From: Bacteroidota bacterium
GTDB lineage: Bacteria > Bacteroidota > Bacteroidia > Chitinophagales > Chitinophagaceae
Length of the DNA stretch: 37,540 bases
Direction: 5' to 3'
Assembly: GCA_023423835.1 (NCBI GenBank)
Contig: JAFAEW010000137.1
Location: forward strand, 1 to 37,540
In this document: piece after piece, positions 24,036 to 32,817 of the stretch
Layout: each line of letters begins with the position of its first letter
How positions within the stretch are numbered: position 1 is the stretch's first letter
Position numbers and translations under genes: made by a program
Notes under the pieces: generated by a model
The model's database searches: none
Told to the model about the DNA's origin: nothing
The model's input: the letters and a program-made list of their open reading frames with translations, nothing else

Positions 24036-25265
24036 ATGCCGCTCACCAGTTATCCGAAAGAAAAGATTAAAATCCTGTTGCTTGAAAATATCAGCAACAA
24101 AGCCGTCATGCAGTTTCATGAAAACGGTTATCAGAATATTGTAAGAATGAACGGCGCGCTCGATGAGGATAAATTGGTTGAAGCGGTTAAGGACGTACAT
24201 ATTCTCGGTATTCGTTCTAAGACAAGGGTAACGCCAAGGGTGCTGGCGGCCGCAAAAAAATTACAGTCCGTCGGTTGCTTTTGTATTGGTGTAAACCAGG
24301 TTGACCTGGATGAAGCGCTGAAAAAAGGTGTCGCGGTATTCAATGCTCCTTATTCCAATACCAGGAGCGTGGCTGAGCTTGTTATTGGGCTGGCCATCCT
24401 GCTCATAAGAAAGATTCCCGATAAAAATAAAGCGGCTCATGAGGGCATCTGGCTGAAAGATGCAAGAGGCAGTTTCGAACTGCGCGGTAAAACGATGGGA
24501 CTTATCGGCTACGGCAATATCGGATCGCAGGTAAGTGTAATGGCCGAAGCACTCGGACTAAAGGTTGTCTATTACGATACCGAAACCAAACTTCCCCTGG
24601 GAAATGCCCGTTCCGCCACTTCATTAACCGAACTATTAAAAGAATCCGACATCGTAAGTCTGCACGTGCCCGAAAATGCACAGACGAAAAATCTCATCAA
24701 CCGGGAGAATATTGTTTGTCTAAAAAACACCGCTTTGCTGATCAACTATTCCAGGGGAGAAGTGGTTGATCTTGATGCATTAAGCGAGGCTATACGATCG
24801 GGAAAACTCGCCGGCGCTGCCGTGGATGTTTTCCCTGTGGAACCCGAAAACAACGGCGATACATTTTCCTGTCCGCTTCAAGGCCTTCCCAATGTCATCC
24901 TCACGCCGCATATAGGCGGCTCAACTGTGGAAGCACAGGAAAATATCGGCCTCGATGTGAGCCATAAGTTGCTGGATTTTCTGGAAAGAGGAAACAGCAC
25001 CGGCTCTGTAACGATTCCGGCAATCGCTTTGCCGCCTGTTGCAGACACACACCGCATCCTGCACATTCACCGCAATACTCCCGGCGTATTGAGTGCCATC
25101 AATACCGAACTGTCAAACAATGGGATAAATATTCTTTCCCAGTTTTTAAAAACCAATGAAACAACCGGCTACGTAGTGCTTGATGTAGATAAAAAGCTGT
25201 CGAAGAAGGCCCTTGATCTTCTCAAAAACGTATCGGCAACCATTAAGGTAAGGCTGGTCTATTAA
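24036..25265 (+). CDS. serA: D-3-phosphoglycerate dehydrogenase
   Basis: First enzyme of serine synthesis: oxidises 3-phosphoglycerate to 3-phosphohydroxypyruvate with NAD. The 409-residue form is the size of E. coli SerA, with no extra intervening domain. The Rossmann motif GLIGYGNIG is at 155-163, with catalytic Arg240 (INYSRGEVVD), Glu269 and His292 (LTPHIGGST). A C-terminal ACT domain (about 340-409: ILHIHRNTPGVLSAINTELSNNGINI) would carry serine feedback control. It sits alone between the rpmE terminator and the Smr gene. Confidence 0.95.
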   Translation: MPLTSYPKEKIKILLLENISNKAVMQFHENGYQNIVRMNGALDEDKLVEAVKDVHILGIRSKTRVTPRVLAAAKKLQSVGCFCIGVNQVDLDEALKKGVAVFNAPYSNTRSVAELVIGLAILLIRKIPDKNKAAHEGIWLKDARGSFELRGKTMGLIGYGNIGSQVSVMAEALGLKVVYYDTETKLPLGNARSATSLTELLKESDIVSLHVPENAQTKNLINRENIVCLKNTALLINYSRGEVVDLDALSEAIRSGKLAGAAVDVFPVEPENNGDTFSCPLQGLPNVILTPHIGGSTVEAQENIGLDVSHKLLDFLERGNSTGSVTIPAIALPPVADTHRILHIHRNTPGVLSAINTELSNNGINILSQFLKTNETTGYVVLDVDKKLSKKALDLLKNVSATIKVRLVY

Positions 25266-25286
25266 CCTTTATCCAACTCTCTTTCC

Positions 25287-25294
25287 TAATTTTG
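25287..25294 (+). promoter_or_regulatory. Candidate -7 promoter box of the DUF2027-Smr gene
   Basis: TAATTTTG matches TAnnTTTG and lies 53 bases before ATG 25347. No -33 TTTG is seen at the expected distance. Confidence 0.45.
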
Positions 25295-25346
25295 CAGGGC
25301 ATTTCTGCAGAAAGGCGGTTATTATTGAAAATAAATTTTGTTTGAG

Positions 25347-26360
25347 ATGAAATACGAGATCGGCGATGAGATTGTGGTGCTGCATACCAATGAAGAAGGA
25401 AAAGTAGTGGAGATCCTGAACGAAAAGATGGTGATGATAGAAGTTAGAGGCGTCAAATTTCCAGCATACACCGATCAGATTGACTTTCCGTATTTCAAAC
25501 GATTTACTGAAAAGAAGGCGATATTTAACCTTTTGAAAGCGAAGGTTTTTGCCGAAAATATACCGAAGGAAAAAGCGAAGCCGCAACAAAAAAAAGGACC
25601 GGCAGGAGTGCACTTATCTCTGATTCCGGTTTTTACGACCGACGAATTTGGAGACGAGGCGGTTGAACTTTTCAAACTCTATCTGGTAAATGGAACCGAA
25701 AAGGGTTATAACTTTTTCTATCAATACCAACAGAAAGAAGGCGTAAATTTTGAATTGGAAAGCGTCATTTATTCGCACCATGATTTTTATCTGCACGATA
25801 TTCCATTTGCAGATTTCAACGATAATCCCGTTTTATATTTCGAAGTTTCACTCATCAATCCCGAAAAAGGCAAGGCGGAATATTTTGAGTTGCCGTTGAA
25901 AGTAAAAGGTAAACAGATCTTTCAAAAGGTTGAACAGATGAAACAGAATAATCAGCCATCCATATTGTTTGAGTTGTTTAAAGACTATCCCGATCGGGAA
26001 AGCGTTTCCTACGCTTCACCTTCAGTTCTGTCCACACCCGTATCGAAGCCGAAAAAAGAGCAAAAAGCCTCCATTCCCGCCCGGTCTGTCGTTGATTTGC
26101 ATATGGAAAAACTTGCGGATAACTGGCAGAATATGAGCAATTTTGAGATTCTGACGATGCAGCTCAACGAATTCGAAAAATGGTATGATCTTGCCGTTGC
26201 CAATCATTTGCAGAGTATGATCGTCATCCATGGCGTAGGAAGCGGGAAGCTAAAAGATGAAATCCACCAGATCCTTAAAAGCAGAAGCGAGGTTCGCTAT
26301 TTCATTAATCAATACGATCACAGGTTTGGATACGGTGCCACCGAAATCTTCTTCAACTAA
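25347..26360 (+). CDS. DUF2027 and Smr domain protein
   Basis: A 337-residue cytoplasmic protein with a standard Bacteroidota architecture: an N-terminal SH3-like segment (YEIGDEIVVLHTNEEGKVVEI), a middle DUF2027 beta domain (about 90-225), and a C-terminal Smr domain (about 250-337) with VVDLHMEKL, MIVIHGVGSGKLKDEIHQILKS and a closing GYGATEIFF. Smr domains nick or bind nucleic acids; related MutS2-type Smr units act on stalled ribosomes or branched DNA. The substrate here is unknown. Confidence 0.88.
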   Translation: MKYEIGDEIVVLHTNEEGKVVEILNEKMVMIEVRGVKFPAYTDQIDFPYFKRFTEKKAIFNLLKAKVFAENIPKEKAKPQQKKGPAGVHLSLIPVFTTDEFGDEAVELFKLYLVNGTEKGYNFFYQYQQKEGVNFELESVIYSHHDFYLHDIPFADFNDNPVLYFEVSLINPEKGKAEYFELPLKVKGKQIFQKVEQMKQNNQPSILFELFKDYPDRESVSYASPSVLSTPVSKPKKEQKASIPARSVVDLHMEKLADNWQNMSNFEILTMQLNEFEKWYDLAVANHLQSMIVIHGVGSGKLKDEIHQILKSRSEVRYFINQYDHRFGYGATEIFFN

Positions 26361-26434
26361 AAACTGTCCGAACCCGCCCGACCCGGAGTAAAAATCTCCA
26401 CTTGGAGAGTAGGTATTATCGTTCCCTGAAAAGT

Positions 26435-26884
26435 CTATTTAAATACATTAAACGGATGCCGTCCGGAGTAGGAAAACGGATAGTTTATAAAAATTCCGCT
26501 TTTTCCAACCCGCGTACTTCCTTTCACTTCCAGTAATAGATCGGTTCGAAAAAGGGAGGTAAGTGTGTTTTTGAAAAGGTTCTTCATATCCACCTCCATT
26601 TTGGAAGGGATTATAAATTCTGCCTTTTTGGCAATATGCATGGTCGTATCCAAAAGATACCGACCGAGGTAATTGTGCTCCACATACACATCGCAATTGA
26701 TATTCTTCAGGTCAACTCCGAAATTATTGGGGTTGTAAAATACCAGGTCCATACTTACTGTTGACTGGTTAAATCCCAAACTATCCACCTTGAAATTTTT
26801 GAAAGTCCGGTATTCGAATCCCTGCGGCTTTTGGCAACCGGCAAAAATGAGAACGGAAAGCAGTAGGGGGAGGAAAATTTTCAT
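26435..26884 (-). CDS. LEA type 2-like lipoprotein
   Basis: A 149-residue lipoprotein: signal MKIFLPLLLSVLIFAG followed by lipobox Cys17. The mature part is one LEA-2/WHy beta-sandwich, with the classic VSMDLVFYNPNNFGVDLKNINCDVYVEHNYLG strand pattern and the IPSKMEVDMKNLF segment. The domain is found in plant and bacterial stress proteins, but here the role is unknown. Confidence 0.8.
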   Translation of the reverse strand: MKIFLPLLLSVLIFAGCQKPQGFEYRTFKNFKVDSLGFNQSTVSMDLVFYNPNNFGVDLKNINCDVYVEHNYLGRYLLDTTMHIAKKAEFIIPSKMEVDMKNLFKNTLTSLFRTDLLLEVKGSTRVGKSGIFINYPFSYSGRHPFNVFK

Positions 26885-27168
26885 GTCAACAATTTAACCG
26901 CAAAGTAGGAAGAAGTTTTTTTTCGGCTTGTTAATTTTTTAATTTCTACCTTTCGAAAAACCTTGCTATTAATCTTAGTAATGAGAAAAATGACAAATAA
27001 AGTTATTAGCCTAATATACTTAGTATTGAAATATAACTATATAAGGCTGAACCACAAATGTTTAGATGAAATTAATAAAAATAAAACATGAACAAGGAAT
27101 GAAGTCACGGAGAACCATTTCATTAGAGCATGCAATTTTTTTACAACTATAAAGTAGATGAACAAATA

Positions 27169-27759
27169 ATGATACAAATGACTGAAATACAATTATTTCC
27201 AACGGTTAATTGGTGGATTTATTCGCTTGAATTAACACATATTAAAATAAATGAATGTCAAAAATACGAAAGGGCGAAATTTAACCGATATCCGGTCGCG
27301 GGTAGTAATGGAGTCATTCAACTTTCAGTGCCCTTAAAAGGCGGCAGAAATCAAAAACAACCATTGAATGAGGTTCGAATTGCAAATGAGGAAGGTTGGC
27401 AGATGCGTCACTGGAGAACGTTGTTTTCGTGCTACAATAAATCGCCCTATTTTGAATATTATAAAGAGTCGCTCGAAGCCTTCATTTTTCGAAAGCATGA
27501 AACTTTGTTTGCACTTGATCTTGCCTCTGTCCATTGGATTTTAGATCAGCTGAAAATGAAGGTCAACATAGAGTTAGTGGAAGACGACCATAACGCGATC
27601 CCCTCCGGTAGCTGTCAGAATGGCATCTACTATTATCCACAGGTGTTTGAAGATCGGATTGGATTTCAGCCGGATCTGAGTGTTTTGGATCTGCTCTTCA
27701 ATCTTGGACCGTCTGCCCGGGAATGGCTTTTACGGCAAAATGAAAAAAGAAATAAATAG
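27169..27759 (+). CDS. WbqC family protein
   Basis: About 196 residues matching the WbqC family of putative biosynthetic proteins often found near polysaccharide genes. Evidence is EIQLFPTVNWW at the N terminus, CQKYERAKFNRYPVAGSNGVIQLSVPLKGG, and WQMRHWRTLFSCYNKSPYFEYY. The start is uncertain: ATG 27130, 27169 and 27178 are in frame. I prefer 27169 because family members begin just before the L-F-P motif. The gene ends nine bases before ribE, so they may be co-transcribed. Enzymatic function is unproven. The upstream 280 bases are very AT-rich. Confidence 0.85.
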   Translation: MIQMTEIQLFPTVNWWIYSLELTHIKINECQKYERAKFNRYPVAGSNGVIQLSVPLKGGRNQKQPLNEVRIANEEGWQMRHWRTLFSCYNKSPYFEYYKESLEAFIFRKHETLFALDLASVHWILDQLKMKVNIELVEDDHNAIPSGSCQNGIYYYPQVFEDRIGFQPDLSVLDLLFNLGPSAREWLLRQNEKRNK

Positions 27760-27768
27760 CTTTGCGGG

Positions 27769-28365
27769 ATGTTTACCGGAATCATCGAAGCAGTGGGAAC
27801 TGTCGAGTCGGTTAAGCCCGAAGGTTCGAATAAGATTTTTTATGTCAGTTCTGTAATTTCCAGGGAATTGAAGGTTGATCAAAGCCTTTCACATAATGGT
27901 GTTTGCCTTACCGTGGAGGCGGTGAATGAAGATGTGCACCGTGTTACGGCGATTGAAGAAACGCTGTTGAAATCAAATCTGCGTAGGCTTCAAACAGGTG
28001 ATTTGGTAAACCTTGAAAGATGCCTTCAGTTTAACGGAAGGATTGATGGCCACATTGTGCAGGGACATGTGGACACAACCGCGGTTTGCATTTCAAAAAA
28101 GCCGCGTTCCGGGAGTATGGAATACCGGTTTCAATTGAAAGAAGAGAGGACGCCCTTCATTGTTGAAAAAGGAAGCATCTCTTTAAACGGTGTCAGCCTC
28201 ACCATATACAATGTGAGCAAAAATGCATTTTCCGTTTCGATCATACCTTACACCCTCGAACACACCAATCTCAACGATCTGGCCGAAGGGATGGATGTGA
28301 ATATTGAATATGATATCATTGGAAAATACATTTTACGAAACCTGCAGCTAAACGAAATCGAATAG
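27769..28365 (+). CDS. ribE: Riboflavin synthase alpha chain
   Basis: Makes riboflavin by dismutation of two 6,7-dimethyl-8-ribityllumazine molecules; acts as a cytoplasmic trimer. The 198-residue protein begins with the invariant MFTGIIEAVGTV. It shows two lumazine-binding repeats: SHNGVCLTVEAV with GRIDGHIVQGHVD, and SLNGVSLTIYNV. Length is normal. No other riboflavin gene is in the window. It lies nine bases after the WbqC gene. Confidence 0.96.
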   Translation: MFTGIIEAVGTVESVKPEGSNKIFYVSSVISRELKVDQSLSHNGVCLTVEAVNEDVHRVTAIEETLLKSNLRRLQTGDLVNLERCLQFNGRIDGHIVQGHVDTTAVCISKKPRSGSMEYRFQLKEERTPFIVEKGSISLNGVSLTIYNVSKNAFSVSIIPYTLEHTNLNDLAEGMDVNIEYDIIGKYILRNLQLNEIE

Positions 28366-28512
28366 AGCTGCTGCTGCACATTTCATTAACCCTTTTTCAC
28401 CTGATAACGTAATCGGCATTGCCCATTCAATTGAAAGGGATTGACAAGAGCTTTCGATTTTCAATGCTAACAATAAAGTTCCTTCCCTCGGGCAATTTGG
28501 ATGCGTTTTTCT

Positions 28513-29904
28513 CTAATATATCAGAAGTTCCGCATCGGAATAAAAAAATGTTTTTTCCGACAACGATCCGGACGTTGCTTTCTCCACTTTTAGGGGCAAT
28601 TTCAGCTGACTCAATTCATTTTTGTACGAGATAATGTCAACCGAAATTTTCTTCCCGTACCAGTTGCACATTTCCGTAAATCCGCTTCTGAAAATATAAG
28701 CGCCCTTTTGGTTTTGAGGAAGGTTCTTAACATGGAGTTGGGTTCCATCGTCCAGCTTTTCTATCTCCGATAAGGTTTGCTGCACTACCTCTCCGGCCTT
28801 TCGGTAATTATTTGAAGCATTATTTAAGGCGAGTAAATGCAGCAGGACAAGAGACACAAATGCTGCAAGTTTAAGTGCTTGTTTGAAATTTGCTTTACTA
28901 ATCAGGTAGGTTAAAATACAGGACGCAAACACGGTGGGTAAATACAGGAAGCGTTCTGATTCGGTCCCATAAGAATCAACGCCGAGGCCGATAAACGGGA
29001 GAACGCTAATCAGAAAAAGAACCGACAAAAAGATTAGATTCTCTTTCGCGCGGCGAGGGATCGCGATAAAGACGAAAGCAAACAAAATGAAGATCAAAGC
29101 AAATCCGGAAAGAATAAATGTTCCGCTGAATAGCGGCGGTATAAAACTTCTGACGATAAGCAGGAATAAATTACGTACAAGAAAGCCTGCTTTGTCGATG
29201 CTTAAACCCGTCGCTAAATAATCGCCCAGGATGCTTCCTGTAAAATACATTCTGATGCTTAAGTAAGCCAGAAATGACAGCAAAAGAACGAATAAAAAAA
29301 CAGCCTCTCTTCCCGACGATTTCAGGCCGGTTGACCTCCTGATCGTAATCATCCCTGCAAATATCAACAGGAGCCAGGAAGATTCATAGCTCAATAAAGC
29401 CAACACGTAGGAAACGATACAAAGGATGAAATAGAAGTTCGAATCGGTCGTCTTTAGATAGCCGAATAAGAAAAGCAGCGAAAAAATGGTCGCAAGCATT
29501 GATGAGCGTCCTAAGATCCAGAACACTGCCTCACTGTGCAAGGCGTAACTAAAAAACAGGATTGCAGTAATTAACGATAGCTGCCGATATTGTTTTACAC
29601 AGAGGATCTTGGTGAACAGTTCTTTCGCAAAAAAATACACTAATCCGGCGGCGATCATGTGTAGCAACAGATTTGTAAGGTGATAGCCCCATGCACTTTT
29701 TTCCCAAATCATCACATCAAGCCGGATAAATAGTTCGCTCACGGGTCTGAAACTTCCATTTTGCAACCATATTCCCCTTTCAGATTGCGGAATATGTATA
29801 AAATCATCGTTCTGAAAAAAGAGGGGCAGAGGATTATATAGATATACCACAACCAAAACCGCCACGGTTGATAAAATATAAAGCAGTTTGTCTGGTCTGG
29901 ACAT
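28513..29904 (-). CDS. GT-C-like polytopic membrane protein, putative glycosyltransferase
   Basis: A 463-residue protein with about ten hydrophobic segments. The first periplasmic loop carries NDDFIHI (Asp33-Asp34 region) followed by FRPVSELFIRLDVMIWEKSAWGYHLTNLLLHMI, the pattern of GT-C glycosyltransferases of the TMTC/PMT type, which use polyprenyl-phosphate sugars. The last 110 residues form a soluble periplasmic domain. Donor and acceptor cannot be deduced. It is divergent from the esterase gene with only 52 bases between them. Confidence 0.68.
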   Translation of the reverse strand: MSRPDKLLYILSTVAVLVVVYLYNPLPLFFQNDDFIHIPQSERGIWLQNGSFRPVSELFIRLDVMIWEKSAWGYHLTNLLLHMIAAGLVYFFAKELFTKILCVKQYRQLSLITAILFFSYALHSEAVFWILGRSSMLATIFSLLFLFGYLKTTDSNFYFILCIVSYVLALLSYESSWLLLIFAGMITIRRSTGLKSSGREAVFLFVLLLSFLAYLSIRMYFTGSILGDYLATGLSIDKAGFLVRNLFLLIVRSFIPPLFSGTFILSGFALIFILFAFVFIAIPRRAKENLIFLSVLFLISVLPFIGLGVDSYGTESERFLYLPTVFASCILTYLISKANFKQALKLAAFVSLVLLHLLALNNASNNYRKAGEVVQQTLSEIEKLDDGTQLHVKNLPQNQKGAYIFRSGFTEMCNWYGKKISVDIISYKNELSQLKLPLKVEKATSGSLSEKTFFYSDAELLIY

Positions 29905-29956
29905 AATTAAAGATAAAATTTAATTATAGTTTTACCGCTACAAATCCGATTAAAAG

Positions 29957-30781
29957 ATGTTGAAAAAATTTCTGACGCTTGTTATTTCCGTGCTCATTTT
30001 TCATGGACTTTCCTTAGCTGCAAAGGTTGATACCCTTAATATATTCAGTAAGTCGATGCAGAAGGATATTAAATGTGTTGTCGTTTTACCGGACAGCTAC
30101 AGCGGGAACACTGCTTATCCTGTTATCTATCTGTTGCACGGTTATGGCGGCAATTACGCAAGCTGGCTGACCATTGCGCCGCAGCTAAAAAACTGGGCTG
30201 ATGAAAATAAAGTTTTGATTGTTTGTCCCGATGGTGCAACAAGCTGGTATTTCAACAGTCCGCTTGACGCTTCGATTCGTTATGAAACCTTTGTTGCAAC
30301 GGAGGTTCCTGCCTTTATCGATTCAAAATATAAAACCGTTAATAACAGAAACGGGCGGGCAATCACCGGACTGAGCATGGGCGGTCATGGCGCCTTGTAT
30401 ATTGCTATCCGGCACAAAGACTTTTTTGGTGCAGCAGGAAGTACTTCCGGTGGTGTTGACTTTACGCCTTTTCCCGAAAATTGGGAGATAAAAAAATCAT
30501 TGGGTGAATACAAAACGCATCCTGATCTCTGGAACGAAAACACCGTTATTCACCAGGTTGATAATTTAGAAAACGGAAACCTGAAGATCATTATTGATTG
30601 CGGAGTAGATGACTTCTTCCTTCAGGTTAACCGCGATCTGAATCAAAAATTACTGGAAAAGAAGATCGACCATGATTATATCGAAAGACCGGGCGGCCAC
30701 ACGCTCGAATATTGGAATAACTCCATTGACTTTCAACTGCTGTTTTTCAAAAAATATTTTCAGTCGAATAAGCTGTTGTAA
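29957..30781 (+). CDS. Secreted alpha/beta-hydrolase esterase (esterase D family)
   Basis: A 274-residue exported enzyme (signal MLKKFLTLVISVLIFHGLSLAA). The putative-esterase fold (PF00756-like) is clear: VIYLLHGYGGNYASW for the oxyanion region, nucleophile Ser140 in TGLSMGGHGA, an acid in DCGVDDFF (218-219) and catalytic His248 in GGHTLEYW. Such enzymes include feruloyl and acetyl-xylan esterases and S-formylglutathione hydrolases. The signal peptide favours a polysaccharide or xenobiotic ester outside the cytoplasm. Confidence 0.88.
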   Translation: MLKKFLTLVISVLIFHGLSLAAKVDTLNIFSKSMQKDIKCVVVLPDSYSGNTAYPVIYLLHGYGGNYASWLTIAPQLKNWADENKVLIVCPDGATSWYFNSPLDASIRYETFVATEVPAFIDSKYKTVNNRNGRAITGLSMGGHGALYIAIRHKDFFGAAGSTSGGVDFTPFPENWEIKKSLGEYKTHPDLWNENTVIHQVDNLENGNLKIIIDCGVDDFFLQVNRDLNQKLLEKKIDHDYIERPGGHTLEYWNNSIDFQLLFFKKYFQSNKLL

Positions 30782-30804
30782 AAAAGCCGGCCTGACTCCG
30801 GCTT
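30780..30804 (-). terminator. Intrinsic terminator of the deacetylase gene
   Basis: AAGCCGG at 30784-30790 pairs with CCGGCTT at 30798-30804. Read on the minus strand the stem is followed by six T, which overlap the esterase stop codon. Confidence 0.8.
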
Positions 30805-30817
30805 GTCTACGATCTTC

Positions 30818-31654
30818 TTATTTAAGATCCTGAACGATTGGATAATGATCAACCGTTTCAAACGTATAATGCGGATTCTGTTTCAAAATCGAGACGAGCT
30901 TTCTCAGGCTATCAGCATATTGAGTTTTTTCAAACATCCGGTCGTGCGCTAAAATAACGAGGTGATCCTTTCTGTTTGTTGTGCCCTCGCTAAGCTTTTT
31001 GTTGATATTCCGCAGCATATTATCTACGCTCTGCAGCGGAATAGATCCGCCCTTATTGATGAATTGCCATTCCACATCCCATCCGATAACGCTGTAACCG
31101 AGAGAATCGAGTTTATGGCAAAGGGGCAAAACCTGCTTTGGTCCTCTTATTTCACCATTTCCGACCCATGCATTATTTCCGGGAAGGCGAATAATTTTTT
31201 CCGGAAGTTTCAACTCTGCCTCCGCCCGCATAAAATCTTTTACCGCAGAGTCAGGATTACTGTAAAAACTTTTATACTTATTTCTAAACCCATGGGTGAA
31301 ACTGTGATTGGCAATCAGGAACTGTGGATAGTTGTTTCTGAGCGTATCAACGATACGCTTTCTTCTTTCGTCAAACTGATGCATTCCAACGAGAAAAAAC
31401 GTGGCTTTCACACCTTCGGTCTCGAAAATATTTTTACAGATATTCGTTCCCGGCGGTTGCGGCGCATCGTCTAAGGTCAGGTAAATATATTTTTTGCTGC
31501 TGTCGTATTGGATCGGTTTGAAAGCAGTCGTATCAATCGTGATTATTGAATCAATAAGCTGATTTTGGGCTACAAGGTCAGAGCCGCCTTTGCAGGAAGA
31601 AAGCAACAGCAGCAGAAGTGACGGAATTAAAAGAGCCGGGATCTTCGTTTTCAT
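30818..31654 (-). CDS. Polysaccharide deacetylase lipoprotein (NodB domain)
   Basis: A 278-residue lipoprotein (lipobox LSSC, Cys21). The NodB domain begins near residue 55: motif 1 YLTLDDAP with Asp62/Asp63 (usually T-F-D-D-G-P), motif 2 HSFTH with His117 and His121, motif 3 RLPGNN (156-161), and ILAHDR with His237 as the closing catalytic His. All catalytic and metal residues are kept despite the altered first motif, so metal-dependent N- or O-deacetylation is expected, probably of cell-wall or surface glycans. Convergent with the esterase. Confidence 0.88.
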   Translation of the reverse strand: MKTKIPALLIPSLLLLLLSSCKGGSDLVAQNQLIDSIITIDTTAFKPIQYDSSKKYIYLTLDDAPQPPGTNICKNIFETEGVKATFFLVGMHQFDERRKRIVDTLRNNYPQFLIANHSFTHGFRNKYKSFYSNPDSAVKDFMRAEAELKLPEKIIRLPGNNAWVGNGEIRGPKQVLPLCHKLDSLGYSVIGWDVEWQFINKGGSIPLQSVDNMLRNINKKLSEGTTNRKDHLVILAHDRMFEKTQYADSLRKLVSILKQNPHYTFETVDHYPIVQDLK

Positions 31655-31762
31655 TTAAGTTGGAATTTTTACCAGTTTATCCAATTTTGAAGAACCGCGA
31701 AGTTAAGCGGTGCTCCGTTTCAACCGCGGTTTAATATTAGTTAAAAACACCATTAACAGGAT

Positions 31763-31789
31763 AAAAAAATTGGATGTTGCCATCCAATT
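31763..31789 (-). terminator. Intrinsic terminator of the DUF1573 pair
   Basis: AATTGGATG at 31768-31776 pairs perfectly with CATCCAATT at 31781-31789 around TTGC. On the minus strand it is followed by seven T, 31 bases past the stop of the second DUF1573 gene. Confidence 0.92.
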
Positions 31790-31819
31790 GTCAGTTACCA
31801 TCATTTATGATTCGTAGCT

Positions 31820-32185
31820 TTATTTTATAACCTCACCCTCTATTTTCAGTTCTACAGGTTGGTCAACATTCGCAAATTTCACGAGTACGTTCTTTGAAAA
31901 TGAGCCGAGTTGGGCCGCATTGTAAGTTACTTTTATTTGTCCTGTTTTTCCTTTCATGATTGGAGTTTCAGGATAAACTGGTGTAGTGCAACCACAACCG
32001 GCAGTAGCGTTTTCAATTACTACCGGTTTGTTTGACGTATTGGTAAAAGTGAACTCAGTTGTCACTGGTTTGTTTTGCGGGATTTTTCCAAAAGAGTAAG
32101 TCTTTGCTTTAAATTCAACAGGTCCGTTTTGTGAAATTGCCGGAATGGTTAACAACAGTGCAAATGCAATAAACAGAGTTTTCAT
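31820..32185 (-). CDS. DUF1573 secreted protein, second of a tandem pair
   Basis: A 121-residue exported protein (signal MKTLFIAFALLLTIPAISQ) containing one DUF1573 Ig-like domain: FGKIPQNKPVTTEFTFTNTSNKPVVI, then the hallmark GCGCTTP (63-69) and QIKVTYNAAQLGSFSKNVLV. Such domains resemble ASH/MSP-like beta-sandwiches and occur widely in Bacteroidota; the role is unknown. It starts 13 bases after its paralog in the same operon. Confidence 0.88.
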   Translation of the reverse strand: MKTLFIAFALLLTIPAISQNGPVEFKAKTYSFGKIPQNKPVTTEFTFTNTSNKPVVIENATAGCGCTTPVYPETPIMKGKTGQIKVTYNAAQLGSFSKNVLVKFANVDQPVELKIEGEVIK

Positions 32186-32198
32186 AATTAGTTTTATT

Positions 32199-32654
32199 TT
32201 ATTTTGCTGGTTCTGATTTTAATTTTTTCAAACTTGAATTGGCCGGAGCCGCATCGTCGGGTGTTTTGTAGGTCTCACCGTGAAATTTTACCACCTGGCT
32301 CAATCCGTCATTGAAAAATATGGTTACTACTTTTTGAAATTTTCCATCGGTTGCACCATTAAAACCGATACCCACCTTAAAGGATTCTCCGGGAGCATAC
32401 GGGCCGGGCGCCCATTTAGGTGTCGTGCATCCACAACCAACCTGTACATTCTCAATCTTTACCGGGGCAGAAGAAATGTTCTTCATTTCAAGCTCATATT
32501 CCGCCGCCTTGCCATACGGGATCTTTCCAAAATCATGATCAAGATCTTTGAATTCCACAACATCACTGACGTCTTTTGAAGCAGATGTCTGCGCGTTTGC
32601 CGTTAATGCCATTCCAAGAAAAAAGGCAGGCAGGAGGAAGAGTAACTTTTTCAT
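32199..32654 (-). CDS. DUF1573 secreted protein, first of a tandem pair
   Basis: A 151-residue exported paralog of the next gene (signal MKKLLFLLPAFFLGMALTANA). It has the same domain: HDFGKIPYGKAAEYELEMKNISSAPVKIENV, GCGCTTP at 73-79 and GESFKVGIGFNGATDGKFQKVVTI. A charged low-complexity C terminus (SSLKKLKSEPAK) is extra. Upstream, a hairpin lies against the start codon. Confidence 0.88.
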   Translation of the reverse strand: MKKLLFLLPAFFLGMALTANAQTSASKDVSDVVEFKDLDHDFGKIPYGKAAEYELEMKNISSAPVKIENVQVGCGCTTPKWAPGPYAPGESFKVGIGFNGATDGKFQKVVTIFFNDGLSQVVKFHGETYKTPDDAAPANSSLKKLKSEPAK

Positions 32655-32657
32655 CGG

Positions 32658-32679
32658 TTTTACTTTTATAGAAGTAAAA
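32658..32679 (-). repeat. 8-6-8 inverted repeat directly upstream of the first DUF1573 start
   Basis: TTTTACTT and AAGTAAAA flank a six-base loop, ending three bases ahead of the start codon at 32654. In RNA it would fold where a ribosome would land. It might be a translational control element or simply AT-rich chance. Confidence 0.4.
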
Positions 32680-32805
32680 ATAATTAATAAAATTTAATAA
32701 TGAAACTAAATTAACGCCGGTAAAAATACGTTTTTGCAGGGTATTGAAGCAAAAGCCGGTCTTAATAAATGTCTAAATTAATGGCAGAATCCACGGCTTT
32801 AATAT

Positions 32806-32813
32806 TATTTTTG
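32806..32813 (+). promoter_or_regulatory. Candidate -7 box giving a near-leaderless E1 transcript
   Basis: TATTTTTG fits TAnnTTTG and ends five bases before ATG 32818, which places the expected start site at or next to the A of the start codon. Confidence 0.45.
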
Positions 32814-32817
32814 TCGC

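Noticed and set aside
30962..31474. Plus-strand open frame of 170 codons inside the deacetylase gene
   Set aside because: The minus-strand NodB protein with its catalytic motifs explains the region.
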